The notes below the pieces were generated by a model. The model made no database searches. It saw only the letters and a list, made by a program, of their open reading frames with translations, and was not told the DNA's origin. Positions 12,312 through 23,456 of a DNA stretch of 64,000 nucleotides are shown here, in pieces (the first letter of the stretch is position 1; each line of letters opens with the position of its first letter). This DNA is from Isoperla grammatica (Eukaryota; Arthropoda; Insecta; Plecoptera; Perlodidae). Made by a program: the position numbers and the translations under genes. Location of the stretch: assembly GCA_945910005.1 (NCBI GenBank), contig OX246743.1:42566736-42630735 (forward strand). The letters run 5' to 3'.

Positions 12312-12935
12312 GCTACCGGCAACCTCCGTCATGTCGTACTTAGCTCTGCAATTATTCACGCAAACCTTTCGTGCCTGCCACAACGGTAACGAGTCTACAG
12401 TTGTTTATAGGGTTCGTTCACGTAACTCTCAATCTAGGACTTTGGGCAGGTGTCTGCCACGCGTGCCGTTTGCCACAGAAAGAACGCGTAAACACGAGGT
12501 TGACGGGACGAGGAAGCCAAGTGATTCGTACGGAGAGCTTGGACTTGTACTAATTCCCTAAGAATGGAACCATTCGTGAGTACCCTGCGAACGCTCTACG
12601 CCGGGGCCACGTACAGGGTGTTCAAATCTCTCGGTTTAGTTCACGCTAAGCTAAGGGGTAGTTTGTTTCTAGTTGGGATGGGCCTAGATCTAAACTATCA
12701 ATGTCGCGCATTGATGGAACGTAAACAAACTAAAAGTGTGTGAGAGAGAGAGGACACTTCATGGTCACGACATGGAGGTGCCCGAAAGAGACATCCGTCG
12801 GTATTTCAATCTTGCACATTCATTCTATATAGCAACCGAAATATCAGCGTAGTCATACTCACATACTACAGGGAAGATCTACAACGTGGCCTTGTTTGCG
12901 TGCGGTCCGTATTTCATGCCAACCAACCATAGATA
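12312..12935. other. Non-coding stretch between arrays
   Basis: No exon is recognised. The reading frames around 12331-12561 lack family resemblance, and no flanking splice sites were found. Confidence 0.4.
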
Positions 12936-13475
12936 CTCCCATCACTCCATCACGTCCATTCATCCATCTCTGCAGCCAATTCCTTCACCGCCCTGTTTCT
13001 CTCCTCGGGCCATCACACCTTCGCCGCGCGGTTAGGTAGGTAGGCCTGTACTCCGGATTGCAACGAGATCCTCCCATCACTCCATCACGTCCATTCATCC
13101 ATCTCTGCAGCCAATTCCTTCACCGCCCTGTTTCTCTTCTCGCGCCATCACACCTTCGCCTCGCGGTTAGGTAGGTAGGCCTGTACTCCGGATTGCAACG
13201 AGATCCTCCCATCACTCCATCAAGTCCATTCATCCATCTCTGCAGCCAATTCCTTCACCGCCCTGTTTCTCCTCTCGGACCATCACACCTTCGCCTCGCG
13301 GTTAGGTAGGTAGGCCTGTACTCCGGATTGCAACGAGATCCTCCCATCACTCCATCAAGTCCATTCATCCATCTCTGCAGCCAATTCCTCAACCGCCCTG
13401 TTTCTGTTCTCGGGCCATCACACCTTCGCCTCGCGGTTAGGTAGGTAGGCCTGTACTCCGGATTGCAACGAGAGA
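12936..13475. repeat. 135-bp tandem repeat, 4 units
   Basis: Four copies start at 12936, 13071, 13206 and 13341 with CTCCCATCACTCCATCA and end with GCCTGTACTCCGGATTGCAA. They differ by a few substitutions, such as CACGTCC versus CAAGTCC. Confidence 0.95.
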
Positions 13476-13728
13476 CGACGCCCGAAATAGACGAGGAGTT
13501 GTATTAACATAATCGGGTAGTACCGACATACTTCTAACGAGTACAGCTAGCTAGGGCGTTCGTTCGGCAAGCTAATGCTCACCATTTTGTTTCCAAGTTG
13601 CTTTATACAAGTGGAAGACTCGAGTTGTGTTATTATACAAACGATTGTGCAGGATAATCGCTTTTTAAAGCAGTAATCGTGCATGAGCACAAACAGTTAT
13701 AGTATTCGTTAACGCGACTGAGTAAACG

Positions 13729-13985
13729 AAACAGTGTAGGGTGACGGCGATATACGCAGATCGAAAGAGAACAACCCGAGTGCTCACGCTACTGTTTTGG
13801 TGCAGTCTTGAATCATCACACAACATCCTAGCGAACCAAACAGTAGACACTGAGTAAACGAAACAGTGTAGGTAGGGTGACGACGATATAATACGCAGAT
13901 CGAAAGAGAAGAACCGAGTGGTGCTCACACTACTACTGTTTTGGTGCAGTCTTGAATCATCATCACACAACACCCTCGCGAACAA
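13729..13985. repeat. Two-copy direct repeat of about 125 bp
   Basis: GACTGAGTAAACGAAACAGTG recurs (first copy from about 13727, second from about 13849). Both copies continue through CGCAGATCGAAAGAGAA, TGTTTTGGTGCAGTCTTGAA and TAGCGAAC-like ends. The second copy has small insertions (TAGG, ATCATC), consistent with divergence after local duplication. Confidence 0.85.
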
Positions 13986-14485
13986 CTTGACAGTTTACAC
14001 CGTTAGGGGTGGTGGTGGCCTCCTCTTCCCGTCTTGACACACCTAACCCTACACACACACACATGAATCGATGACACTGCTCGCCAACCTTGGCAGCATC
14101 CCCCCCCCCCCGCGAGACAGAGAGACTCATCAATTATACCCCCCCCCCCCCCCCCTCGCGCACCCACACCGCCCTCTCGACCGGCCGGTCCGTGATTCAC
14201 GGCCAACTCGATCAGATTCGAGTAATCGCACGTCTCAATTAGACACTCGCGCACATCGACGATGTAATCGGTTGCTAACCCCCCCCCCCCCCCCCCAACC
14301 TCCTCCACCCATTCTCATCGTCACCCTAAATCGTGAACAATCGAATTGAACACAACGGAAAACGTTGTCCACTGTAGCACCCAAGGTCCGTAAATCGCCT
14401 GACGTGGTCTCGTCGAAATACTGAACAAAGTCAACGGATTGACTGACTGACGGATTAACTGACTGACGGATTACACCGTAACCTA
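13986..14485. other. Non-coding stretch with three long poly(C) runs
   Basis: Poly(C) runs of 12, 17 and 18 bases lie at 14100-14111, 14139-14155 and 14279-14296. GACTGACGGATTA is repeated near 14440-14473. No coding potential is supported. Confidence 0.6.
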
Positions 14486-14530
14486 TCACACTCACAGCAC
14501 GTCATAGCCTATGACGTGCTGTGAGTGTGA
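14486..14530. repeat. Perfect 22-bp inverted repeat with 1-base centre
   Basis: The left arm TCACACTCACAGCACGTCATAG (14486-14507) is followed by one C and then its exact reverse complement (14509-14530). A 45-base perfect hairpin with essentially no loop is unlikely by chance. It could be cruciform DNA, a recombination scar or an assembly fold-back. Confidence 0.95.
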
Positions 14531-15240
14531 GCTACACGAACTGTTGAGAACAGTTTGACAAGTCTAGAGATAAATAGAATAGATACAAAATTATATTCTG
14601 CAAATTTTATATTATGTACATCGACTCGCAAGTACCAGCTATGTCGGGTTGGTTGAATATTTGGTACAGTACAATTTTTATTCACCCGTATTACCTCATA
14701 AATTACTAACTAATCAAAAAGCGATCACTTCACTCTAGCCTACATTCTTCCGATTCGTTTTGTTTATGAATGGAAGTTCGCTGCTGTGATAGGTCTTACG
14801 CTATGTTTGGTATACGCGTTATAGCTCTGCACAGTTTATATCGGAACCACACCAAGCGCCAGTGCTAACCTTCCCATGGAGTCCCCCGCCGCGAGCTCGA
14901 ACTCACGACTTCCGAGAGACGATTTGAGACAAAATGATGTTTTTATCCTGTAGATTCGTGCGGGCCGGGCCGACGTCTACAAAAACTGTGTGACTCGTTT
15001 CGTTAACAATTCAATTCAACGGCTTTCTTCCTTCGCACCTGTTATTGCGGCGGCATCACGATCTGACGACGACAAACGATAACGTGAGTTAGGCAGCATT
15101 GTCATTGGAACTAAACATCACAGTGAGCAGGGAGAAGAAGAAGATATACTCTGATTTGCAACTTAATCCACTTGAGAGAGTAAAACCATCTGATACATGT
15201 TTCATTGTGCGTACGTCAAAACAGTCTATTCAACGAAAAC
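14531..15240. other. Non-coding stretch, no gene seen
   Basis: Mixed composition with no supported exon. The minus strand near 14900 has a B-box-like GAGTTCGAGCTCG, a possible decayed tRNA-derived fragment. Confidence 0.4.
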
Positions 15241-15580
15241 GCATTTATTTACTGGTCCTCCGGGCCGGCTGACTGTCCGAGAAGACAGTAACTAATTCCT
15301 CATGAGAGAAAAGTGCGTGTACGCGGGTTACCTATCGCGGGCATGCACTTGGACGTGCGTTAGTACAGCGACGCGCCGCCAGGTAGGGTGCACCAACGAC
15401 AACGGATTTATTTGCTGGTCCTCCGGGCCGGAAGACTGTCCGAGAAGACAGTAATTCCTCATGAGAGAAGAGAAGTGCGTGGTTATTACTTATCGCCCAA
15501 TGCCCATGCACTTGGACGTGCGTTAGTACAGCGACGCGCCGCCAGGTAGGGCGCACCAACGACAGCGCGGCTACACGTCG
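15241..15580. repeat. Two-copy direct repeat of about 165 bp
   Basis: The module CTGGTCCTCCGGGCCGG, GACTGTCCGAGAAGACAGTA, ATTCCTCATGAGAGAA, GCACTTGGACGTGCGTTAGT, CGCCGCCAGGTAGGG occurs twice (about 15250-15390 and 15412-15560). Small indels separate the copies. Each copy includes the short inverted repeat CTGTC...GACAG. Confidence 0.85.
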
Positions 15581-16207
15581 CCATCTCTTGGCGCATCCAC
15601 GTACTATACATCCACACAACGACGCTACCTGTTAGTACATCAAAGTAGTAACTATATTTCATACATTCATTCACTCATTCATTCATTCATTCATTCATTA
15701 GAGTGTCCTCCATCTCATTGTCATCTTGGGAGGCTGTTTGTATCATTCTAGCCACTGGCAATCTTGACTTGTGATGCTTTTCACACAGCTAGTTACCAAA
15801 AATTGACATGGAGACCTAAATGGATGTTCCTTCACCATCCCACCCTCCCAATAAGTACCTGGATAACCGGGATACACAAGGAGACCTACGTCATCAACTT
15901 CCAACAAGTGAGACAATAACCTAAGCCGTCTCGCCCAAGTACCAAGCAAGCAGGGCCTTCACTCAAGTCGTCGTCGCCACAAGTATATAACCATAACAAC
16001 AGGATTACGGGCATACTCACATTAACATAAACTTGTAGGTAAGTGTTCGCGTGTGTTTATCAAGATGCAAATGCTAGCTAGTCTAGTTGTGCATGGGGAT
16101 TATAAACAAAGCATCGTTACGTACGTACACAGAGAGTCTACAACACTAAACAGGGGTAATAATATAAGAGGCGGTACAGTCAATGACAAAACACTGTAAC
16201 TACTCAC
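15581..16207. other. Non-coding stretch left of E-protein exon 2
   Basis: Contains a (TTCA)n-like run near 15662-15700 and no recognised exon. In the E-protein model this is the start of intron 2, which continues leftwards. Confidence 0.4.
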
Positions 16208-16254
16208 CATGCCGTTATCCATGCTGCCATAGGGCGACTGGAAGCCTGGTTTTT
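16208..16254 (-). CDS. da: E-protein (daughterless/TCF-type bHLH) coding exon 2, 47 bp
   Basis: On the minus strand TTTGTTTGTTGCAG precedes a 47-base open exon that ends ATG before GTGAGT. Read in the phase left by exon 1 (one base), it gives E-KPGFQSPYGSMDNGM. Drosophila Daughterless has a similar segment (HSPYGSL...NGM) a few residues after its conserved N-terminus. The splice phase, strand and order all fit exon 1 at 41967-41886. The intron between them would be about 25.6 kb. A branch-point-like TGACTAAA lies 20-30 bases upstream of the acceptor. The exon is short, so chance is not excluded. Its assignment rests on the phase match and on remembered similarity to Daughterless. The following exons were not found in the window. 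Confidence 0.68.
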
Positions 16255-16744
16255 CTGCAACAAACAAACCAACAAACACATTTAGTCAATATACAAACGG
16301 CTTCAGCAACGTACATATAATTTCCACCTATAGCGTTTAGCTAGTTCAATTAGCATTGAGATCTATGCTCCACGTTGTTGCAATCTGAAACTACCTATAG
16401 TTAACTACACACATATATTATTAGCTATCTATATAATAACTCGCAGACGTCACTATCGGTTAACGAAACGGTTATTTACGTGTGTTATATACCCATCTGT
16501 TATGGATTATAATTTAAATAAATGGCGTATCACTACAAAGACGGATGAGTCGCTATTGTTGCAATAAGATAACTTTAAGTTAATTCCATAAGATATCAAT
16601 ATTAAAATGGGATGAAGTATTAACGATGTTGCAAAATGGGCGAGAGGGGGGGGGGACAGGGGGGTCGCGGAGGCGATATATTTAGCTCCGGAAAATTTCA
16701 CGAGCACCCCCCGAAATATAGTTCTCGCTACTTCACTGGGCAGC
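16255..16744. other. Non-coding, AT-rich intronic stretch
   Basis: Lies between E-protein exon 2 and the 76-bp array. It holds a short poly(G) run near 16647 and no exon. Confidence 0.45.
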
Positions 16745-18545
16745 CCTGGTTCTCCCCTCGCACAGGCTAGTCGAACGCGGAGCCGTGACGAAGAAGGCAG
16801 TGCAACGCGGAGTCATGATAGACGTGACGCAGTGTAGGTATAGCAGGCAGTGCAACGCGGAGTCTGATAGACGTGACGGAGTATAGCAGGCAGTGTACAC
16901 CCATGCACCGAGTGCAGAGTGCAACGCGGAGTCTGATCATGGAATTGTAGGTAACTGATAGACGTGACGGAGTGTAGGTATAGCAGGCAGTGTACACCCA
17001 TGAACCGAGAGTGCAGAGTGCAACGCGGACTCATGATAGACGTGACGGAGTACATAGCAGGCAGTGTACACCCATGCACCGAGTGCAGAGTGCAACGCGG
17101 AGTCTGATAGACGTGACGGAGTGGCAGTGTACACCCATGCACCGAGTGCAGAGTGTAACGCGGAGTCATGATAGACGTGACGTAGTGTAGGTATAGCAGG
17201 CAGTGTACACCCATGCACCGAGTGCAGAGTGTAACGCGGAGTCATGATAGACGTGACGTAGTGTAGGTATAGCAGGCAGTGTATACCCATGCACCGAGTG
17301 CAGAGTGCAACGGAGAGTCATGATAGACGTGACGTAGTGTAGGTATAGCAGGCAGTGTACACCCATGCACCGAGTGCAGAGTGCAACGGAGAGTCATGAT
17401 AGACGTGACGTAGTGTAGGTATAGCAGGCAGTGTACACCCATGCACCGAGTGCAGAGTGCAACGGAGAGTCATGATAGACGTGACGGAGTACATAGCAGG
17501 CAGTGTACACCCATGCACCGAGAGTGCAGAGTGCAACGCGGAGTCATGATAGACGTGACGGAGTACATAGCAGGCAGTGTACACCCATGCACCGAGTGCA
17601 GAGTGCAACGGAGAGTCATGATAGACGTGACGGAGTGGCAGTGTACACCCATGCACCGAGAGTGCAGAGTGCAACGCGGAGTCATGATAGACGTGACGGA
17701 GTACATAGCAGGCAGTGTACACCCATGCACCGAGAGTGCAGAGTGCAACGCGGAGTCATGATAGACGTGACGGAGTACATAGCAGGCAGTGTACACCCAT
17801 GCACCGAGAGTGCAGAGTGCAACGCGGAGTCATGATAGACGTGACGGAGTGGCAGTGTACACCCATGCACCGAGAGTGCAGAGTGCAACGCGGAGTCATG
17901 ATAGACGTGACGGAGTACATAGCAGGCAGTGTACACCCATGCACCGAGTGCAGAGTGCAACACGAAGTCTGATAGACGTGACGGAGTGGCAGTGTACACC
18001 CATGCACCGAGTGCAGAGTGCAACGCGGAGTGTGATAGACGTGACGGAGTGGCAGTGTACACCCATGCACCGAGTGCAGAGTGCAACGCGGAGAGCCATG
18101 ATAGACGTGACGGAGTGGCAGTGTACACCCATGCACCGAGTGCAGAGTGCAACGCGGAGTCATGATAGACGTGACGGAGTGGCAGTGTACACCCATGCAC
18201 CGAGTGCAGAGTGCAACGCGGAGTCATGATAGACGTGAGGTGACGGAGTACATAGCAGGCAGTGTACACCCATGCACCGAGTGCAGAGTGCAACACGAAG
18301 TCTGATAGACGTGACGGAGTGGCAGTGTACACCCATGCACCGAGTGCAGAGTGCAACGCGGAGTCTGGTAGACGTGACGGAGTGGCAGTGTACACCCATG
18401 CACCGAGTGCAGAGTGCAACGCGGAGAGCCATGATAGACGTGACGGAGTGGCAGTGTACACCCATGCACCGAGTGCAGAGTGCAACGCGGAGTCTGATAG
18501 ACGTGACGGAGTGGCAGTGTACACCCATGCACCGAGTGCAACGCA
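16745..18545. repeat. Variable-length satellite of 57-76 bp units, about 27 units
   Basis: Each unit carries GTGTACACCCATGCACCGAG, TGCAGAGTGCAACGCGGAG and ATGATAGACGTGACGGAGT. Length varies because the linker between the GACGGAGT word and GGCAGTGTACAC is long (TGTAGGTATAGCA, about 76 bp units), medium (ACATAGCA, about 72 bp) or absent (about 57-58 bp). Long-linker units dominate the left part and short ones the right. All reading frames in it, on both strands, are translations of the repeat. Confidence 0.96.
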
Positions 18546-19372
18546 TGCAGTTATCGCATGGGGGCGCCATGCAGCTACGTGACCGAGCGACGGCCGACAA
18601 CATTACGACGTCGGGTCCGGGTCAAATGTCACCCGCGACGTACGTGACACTCGTATACCCCCCCGGATCACGTGACACGCGTTCAATTAGTTTTACGACC
18701 GTCCGCGCGCATTGTTTTACGTTAGGCGAGGCGTGATAGGCGGCCACGGGCGTCGAACTCACGTCGCTCGGCGCCAATTTCACGGGGAGCGAATTGAAAA
18801 ACTCGACGCGCAGCCGGTACCAACATCTGTTTTAGGTTCTACACTATTCAAATACAAATACATACACTGATAGACTGAGGGCATACCTCTCAAACCTCCA
18901 AGTATATTAGTCGACATAACCAATATAACTCAATGTCAGCCAATCACAGCCCCACTGTCGCCGTCGTTCATTGCTGATCATTGTTGTTTGGGCAACTATT
19001 TAGATTTAAGGGACACTGCCTCAATACTAATTCACTTATCAGCTATTTAATAACTTATATTGCGAGCGTAAACAAACATACTCTAATTACGGTTACTGGT
19101 GATGCTATTTCTCACTTATATGACAGCGTACTTGAGGAGGCGAAGATAAATCGATGGAGAAATTGAGTGAGTGAGTGAGCGAGTGTGTGAGTGTTGTTCA
19201 TCTCCAGGGCGTGCTTAGGATTTGTCAAGAAGAGATTCCGATTTTGGGAAATTGTCCCGGTACATTTCGAGATGCCATTTTCTCGTTGGCGAGGTATGTC
19301 ACCCCGCGAACTTTGCGAGCAAACCTCCTCGATTGCCCCGGTTCTGCACCTCACAGAGGCGACTCCCGTCAA
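18546..19372. other. Non-coding stretch between two satellites
   Basis: CpG-rich on the left (18546-18830), then AT-rich, with a (GAGT)n-like run at 19164-19195. No exon is supported. Confidence 0.45.
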
Positions 19373-22300
19373 GCCGAGAGGTCGCGGACGAGCCGAGTGC
19401 AGCGCGCCGGGTGTCCGGTTACCGCAACTGCAACTGCCCTCAAGTCGAGAGGTCGAGCCGAGTGCAGCGCGCCGGGTGTCCGGTTACCGCAACTGCAACT
19501 GCCCTCGAGTCGAGAGGTCGAGCCGAGTGGAGCGCGCCGGGTGTCCGGTTACCGCAACTGCAACTGCCCTCAAGTCGAGAGGTCGAGCCGAGTGCAGCGC
19601 GCCGGGTGTCCGATTACCGCAACTGCAACTGCCCTCGAGTCGAGAGGTCGAGCCGAGTGCAGCGCGCCGGGTGTCCGATTACCGCAACTGCAACTGCTCT
19701 CGAGTCGAGAGGTCGAGCCGAGTGCAGCGCGCCGGGTGTCCAATTACCGCAACTGCAACTGCCCTCGAGTCGAGAGGTCGAGCCGAGTGCAGCGCGCCGG
19801 GTGTCCGATTACCGCAACTGCAACTGCCCTCGAGTCGAGAGGTCGAGCCGAGTGCAGCGCGCCGGGTGTCCGGTTACCGCAACTGCAACTGCCCTCAAGT
19901 CGAGAGGTCGAGCCGAGTGCAGCGCGCCGGGTGTCCGATTACCGCAACTGCAACTGCCCTCGAGTCGAGAGGTCGAGCCGAGTGCAGCGCGCCGGGTGTC
20001 CGATTACCGCAACTGCAACTGCTCTCGAGTCGAGAGGTCGAGCCGAGTGCAGCGCGCCGGGTGTCCAATTACCGCAACTGCAACTGCCCTCGAGTCGAGA
20101 GGTCGAGCCGAGTGCAGCGCGCCGGGTGTCCGATTACCGCAACTGCAACTGCCCTCGAGTCGAGAGGTCGAGCCGAGTGCAGCGCGCCGGGTGTCCGATT
20201 ACCGCAACTGCAACTGCCCTCGAGTCGAGAGGTCGAGCCGAGTGCAGCGCGCCGGGTGTCCGGTTACCGCAACTGCAACTGCCCTCGAGTCGAGAGGTCG
20301 AGCCGAGTGCAGCGCGCCGGGTGTCCGATTACCGCAACTGCAACTGCCCTCGAGTCGAGAGGTCGAGCCGAGTGCAGCGCGCCGGGTGTCCGATTACCGC
20401 AACTGCAACTGCCCTCGAGTCGAGAGGTCGAGCCGAGTGCAGCGCGCCGGGTGTCCGGTTACCGCAACTGCAACTGCCCTCGAGTCGAGAGGTCGAGCCG
20501 AGCACAGCGCGCCGGGTGTCCGGTTACCGCAACTGCAACTGCCCTCGAGTCGAGAGGTCGAGCCGAGTGCAGCGCGCCGGGTGTCCGGTTACCGCAACTG
20601 CAACTGCCCTCGAGTCGAGAGGTCGAGCCGAGTGCAGCGCGCCGGGTGTCCGGTTACCGCAACTGCAACTGCCCTCGAGTCGAGAGGTCGAGCCGAGTGC
20701 AGCGCGCCGGGTGTCCGTTTACCGCAACTGCAACTGCCCTCGAGTCGAGAGGTCGAGCCGAGTGCAGCGCGCCGGGTGTCCGGTTACCGCAACTGCAACT
20801 GCCCTCGAGTCGAGAGGTCGAGCCGAGTGCAGCGCGCCGGGTGTCCGGTTACCGCAACTGCAACTGCCCTCGAGTCGAGAGGTCGAGCCGAGTGCAGCGC
20901 GCCGGGTGTCCGGTTACCGCAACTGCAACTGCTCTCGAGTCGAGAGGTCGAGCCGAGTGCAGCGCGCCGGGTGTCCGGTTACCGCAACTGCAACTGCTCT
21001 CGAGTCGAGAGGTCGAGCCGAGTGCAGCGCGCCGGGTGTCCGATTACCGCAACTGCAACTGCCCTCGAGTCGAGAGGTCGAGCCGAGTGCAGCGCGCCGG
21101 GTGTCCGGTTACCGCAACTGCAACTGCTCTCGAGTCGAGAGGTCGAGCCGAGTGCAGCGCGCCGGGTGTCCGATTACCGCAACTGCAACTGCCCTCGAGT
21201 CGAGAGGTCGAGCCGAGTGCAGCGCGCCGGGTGTCCGATTACCGCAACTGCAACTGCTCTCGAGTCGAGAGGTCGAGCCGAGTGCAGCGCGCCGGGTGTC
21301 CGATTACCGCAACTGCAACTGCCCTCGAGTCGAGAGGTCGAGCCGAGTGCAGCGCGCCGGGTGTCCGATTACCGCAACTGCAACTGCCCTCGAGTCGAGA
21401 GGTCGAGCCGAGTGCAGCGCGCCGGGTGTCCGATTACCGCAACTGCAACTGCCCTCGAGTCGAGAGGTCGAGCCGAGTGCAGCGCGCCGGGTGTCCGGTT
21501 ACCGCAACTGCAACTGCCCTCGAGTCGAGAGGTCGAGCCGAGTGCAGCGCGCCGGGTGTCCGATTACCGCAACTGCAACTGCCCTCGAGTCGAGAGGTCG
21601 AGCCGAGTGCAGCGCGCCGGGTGTCCGGTTACCGCAACTGCAACTGCCCTCGAGTCGAGAGGTCGAGCCGAGTGCAGCGCGCCGGGTGTCCGGTTACCGC
21701 AACTGCAACTGCCCTCGAGTCGAGAGGTCGAGCCGAGCACAGCGCGCCGGGTGTCCGGTTACCGCAACTGCAACTGCCCTCGAGTCGAGAGGTCGAGCCG
21801 AGTGCAGCGCGCCGGGTGTCCGGTTACCGCAACTGCAACTGCCCTCGAGTCGAGAGGTCGAGCCGAGTGCAGCGCGCCGGGTGTCCGATTACCGCAACTG
21901 CAACTGCCCTCGAGTCGAGAGGTCGAGCCGAGTGCAGCGCGCCGGTTGTCCGGTTACCGCAACTGCAACTGCCCTCGAGTCGAGAGGTCGAGCCGAGTGC
22001 AGCGCGCCGGGTGTCCGATTACCGCAACTGCAACTGCCCTCGAGTCGAGAGGTCGAGCCGAGTGCAGCGCGCCGGGTGTCCGGTTACCGCAACTGCAACT
22101 GCCCTCGAGTCGAGAGGTCGAGCCGAGTGCAGCGCGCCGGGTGTCCGGTTACCGCAACTGCAACTGCCCTCGAGTCGAGAGGTAGAGCCGAGCACAGCGC
22201 GCCGGGTGTCCGGTTACCGCAACTGCAACTGCCCTCGAGTCGAGAGGTCGAGCCAAGTGCAGCGCGCCGGGTGTCCGATTACCCCAACTGCAACTGCCCT

Positions 22301-22375
22301 CAAGTCGAGAGGTCGAGCCGAGTGCAGCGCGCCGGGTGTCCGGTTACTGCAAATGCAACGACCCTGCCGTGGCTA
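19373..22375. repeat. 65-bp CpG-rich minisatellite, about 46 units
   Basis: The 65-bp unit reads CTCGAGTCGAGAGGTCGAGC, CGAGTGCAGCGCGCCGGGTG, TCC(G/A)(G/A)TTACCGCAACTGCA, ACTGCC. GGTCGAGCCG starts at 19451 and recurs every 65 bases to 22311. Units carry roughly ten CpGs each. A marker variant with CAATTACC occurs at 19741 and 20066, five units apart, with matching neighbours, which shows block duplication. Because 65 is not a multiple of three and the unit has no plus-strand stop in any frame, all three forward frames stay open for about 3 kb (apparent proteins of 987-1092 residues). This is a property of the repeat. Confidence 0.97.
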
Positions 22376-22773
22376 TTGTTGCACACGGCTCGAGCACGAT
22401 CTCGACTCAATAACTTATTATACGACGTGTTTTAAAAAAACTGGAACCCGAGAATCAAATCAGCAATAAAATATATATATATATATATATCCAACGAGAG
22501 AAAAGTGGATTTTTTTCGCAGGGTTATTATTATTACGTGCGTCGACTTGTTCCTAGAAGTATAATACTGTTATTGACTAGGGGTGAACAAGACAGCTTGG
22601 CCTTTTGAACTCATTGTCTACAGTCCGATTCAGACCAAGTGACCACGTGGCGCTCCACGATTATTGCGGTACTTTGCCTGAACCCTAATCTCCCTGTGTA
22701 TTGATACAGTAAGTCTAATTCGTGAATTACACGCTACAACTGTTCGTAAGCCGCCCTCCATCCTCTGTCAATA
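22376..22773. other. Non-coding stretch with an (AT)n run
   Basis: Follows the 65-bp array. (AT)n lies at about 22472-22490. No exon. Confidence 0.45.
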
Positions 22774-23069
22774 GGGCACTAGCAACACCAAAGACAACAA
22801 TGGAACAAACGAATTGAACTGATGGACAAACCATAGCTGTCAAAATAATAAAATTGCAACCATAGAAATAAAAACAAGTGTAGCAATAGTAGCTGCTCGC
22901 CATTTAAAACTTTTTATGATAGACAACGACTAAGTGAAAGTTATGTATGTGTATTTGTTTGTTTTTTGTTTTGTTTTCCAAAATCAGACGAAATTATTTT
23001 TTGACAGCTTGTTTGTCCATCGATTCAATTCATTTGTTTCATTGTTGTCTTTTGGTGTTGCTAGTGCCC
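22774..23069. mobile_element. MITE with about 75-bp terminal inverted repeats and TA target site
   Basis: The left end GGGCACTAGCAACACCAAAG and the right end (reverse complement, GGGCACTAGCAACACCAAAA) are near identical, and similarity continues inwards for about 75 bp. Both ends abut TA dinucleotides (22772-22773 and 23070-23071), as expected for Tc1/mariner-type insertion. The element is about 296 bp and has no coding capacity. Confidence 0.8.
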
Positions 23070-23293
23070 TATAGAAAATCAAGTTGTCTCTACTCTCTAT
23101 ATAAAAGTGAAAGTCACTTTTTCGCAAATTTCCAGAAAATGTGTATACTGTGTGAATATGCTCTGCCCATCGTGCGACAGGGCGCGAAGCTATACTTATA
23201 CGGATATTGTTAGGCAAGCTGCAGTATCGCTCATTGGTTGCTTCCATGTGTATAAGTATTTCTCTGATAGTCACTGTGGCCTGCGTAATACCC

Positions 23294-23456
23294 ACATTAC
23301 ACGGTTCTCAATACTTTCGTCAAACTCATTGAATTCAAGGACAAAAAAGCATCAATTAATAGAAGCTATATTGTTGCAGTTATTTACCAACTGTTTTTGA
23401 TTCGCTTTTGTTCTTGATTTCAATAAGTTTAACGAAAGTATTGAGCCGTGTAATGT
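23294..23456. mobile_element. Fold-back MITE, 163 bp
   Basis: The arms ACATTACACGGTTCTCAATA and, at the right end in reverse complement, ACATTACACGGCTCAATACT pair with small gaps. Complementarity continues inward (TTGAATTCAAGGACAAAAA against TTTTGTTCTTGATTTCAA). A relative lies at about 33375-33490. Confidence 0.75.

Noticed and set aside
16733..18736. Many Cys/His-rich frames on both strands
   Set aside because: They are all translations of the 57-76 bp satellite, with no splice sites or homology.
1340..22375. CRISPR array
   Set aside because: The repeats are contiguous with no unique spacers, and the genome is eukaryotic with introns.
19175..22469. Three overlapping plus-strand frames of 987-1092 residues
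   Set aside because: They are the same 65-bp tandem unit read in three frames. The unit has no stop, and there is no conserved domain or codon bias.
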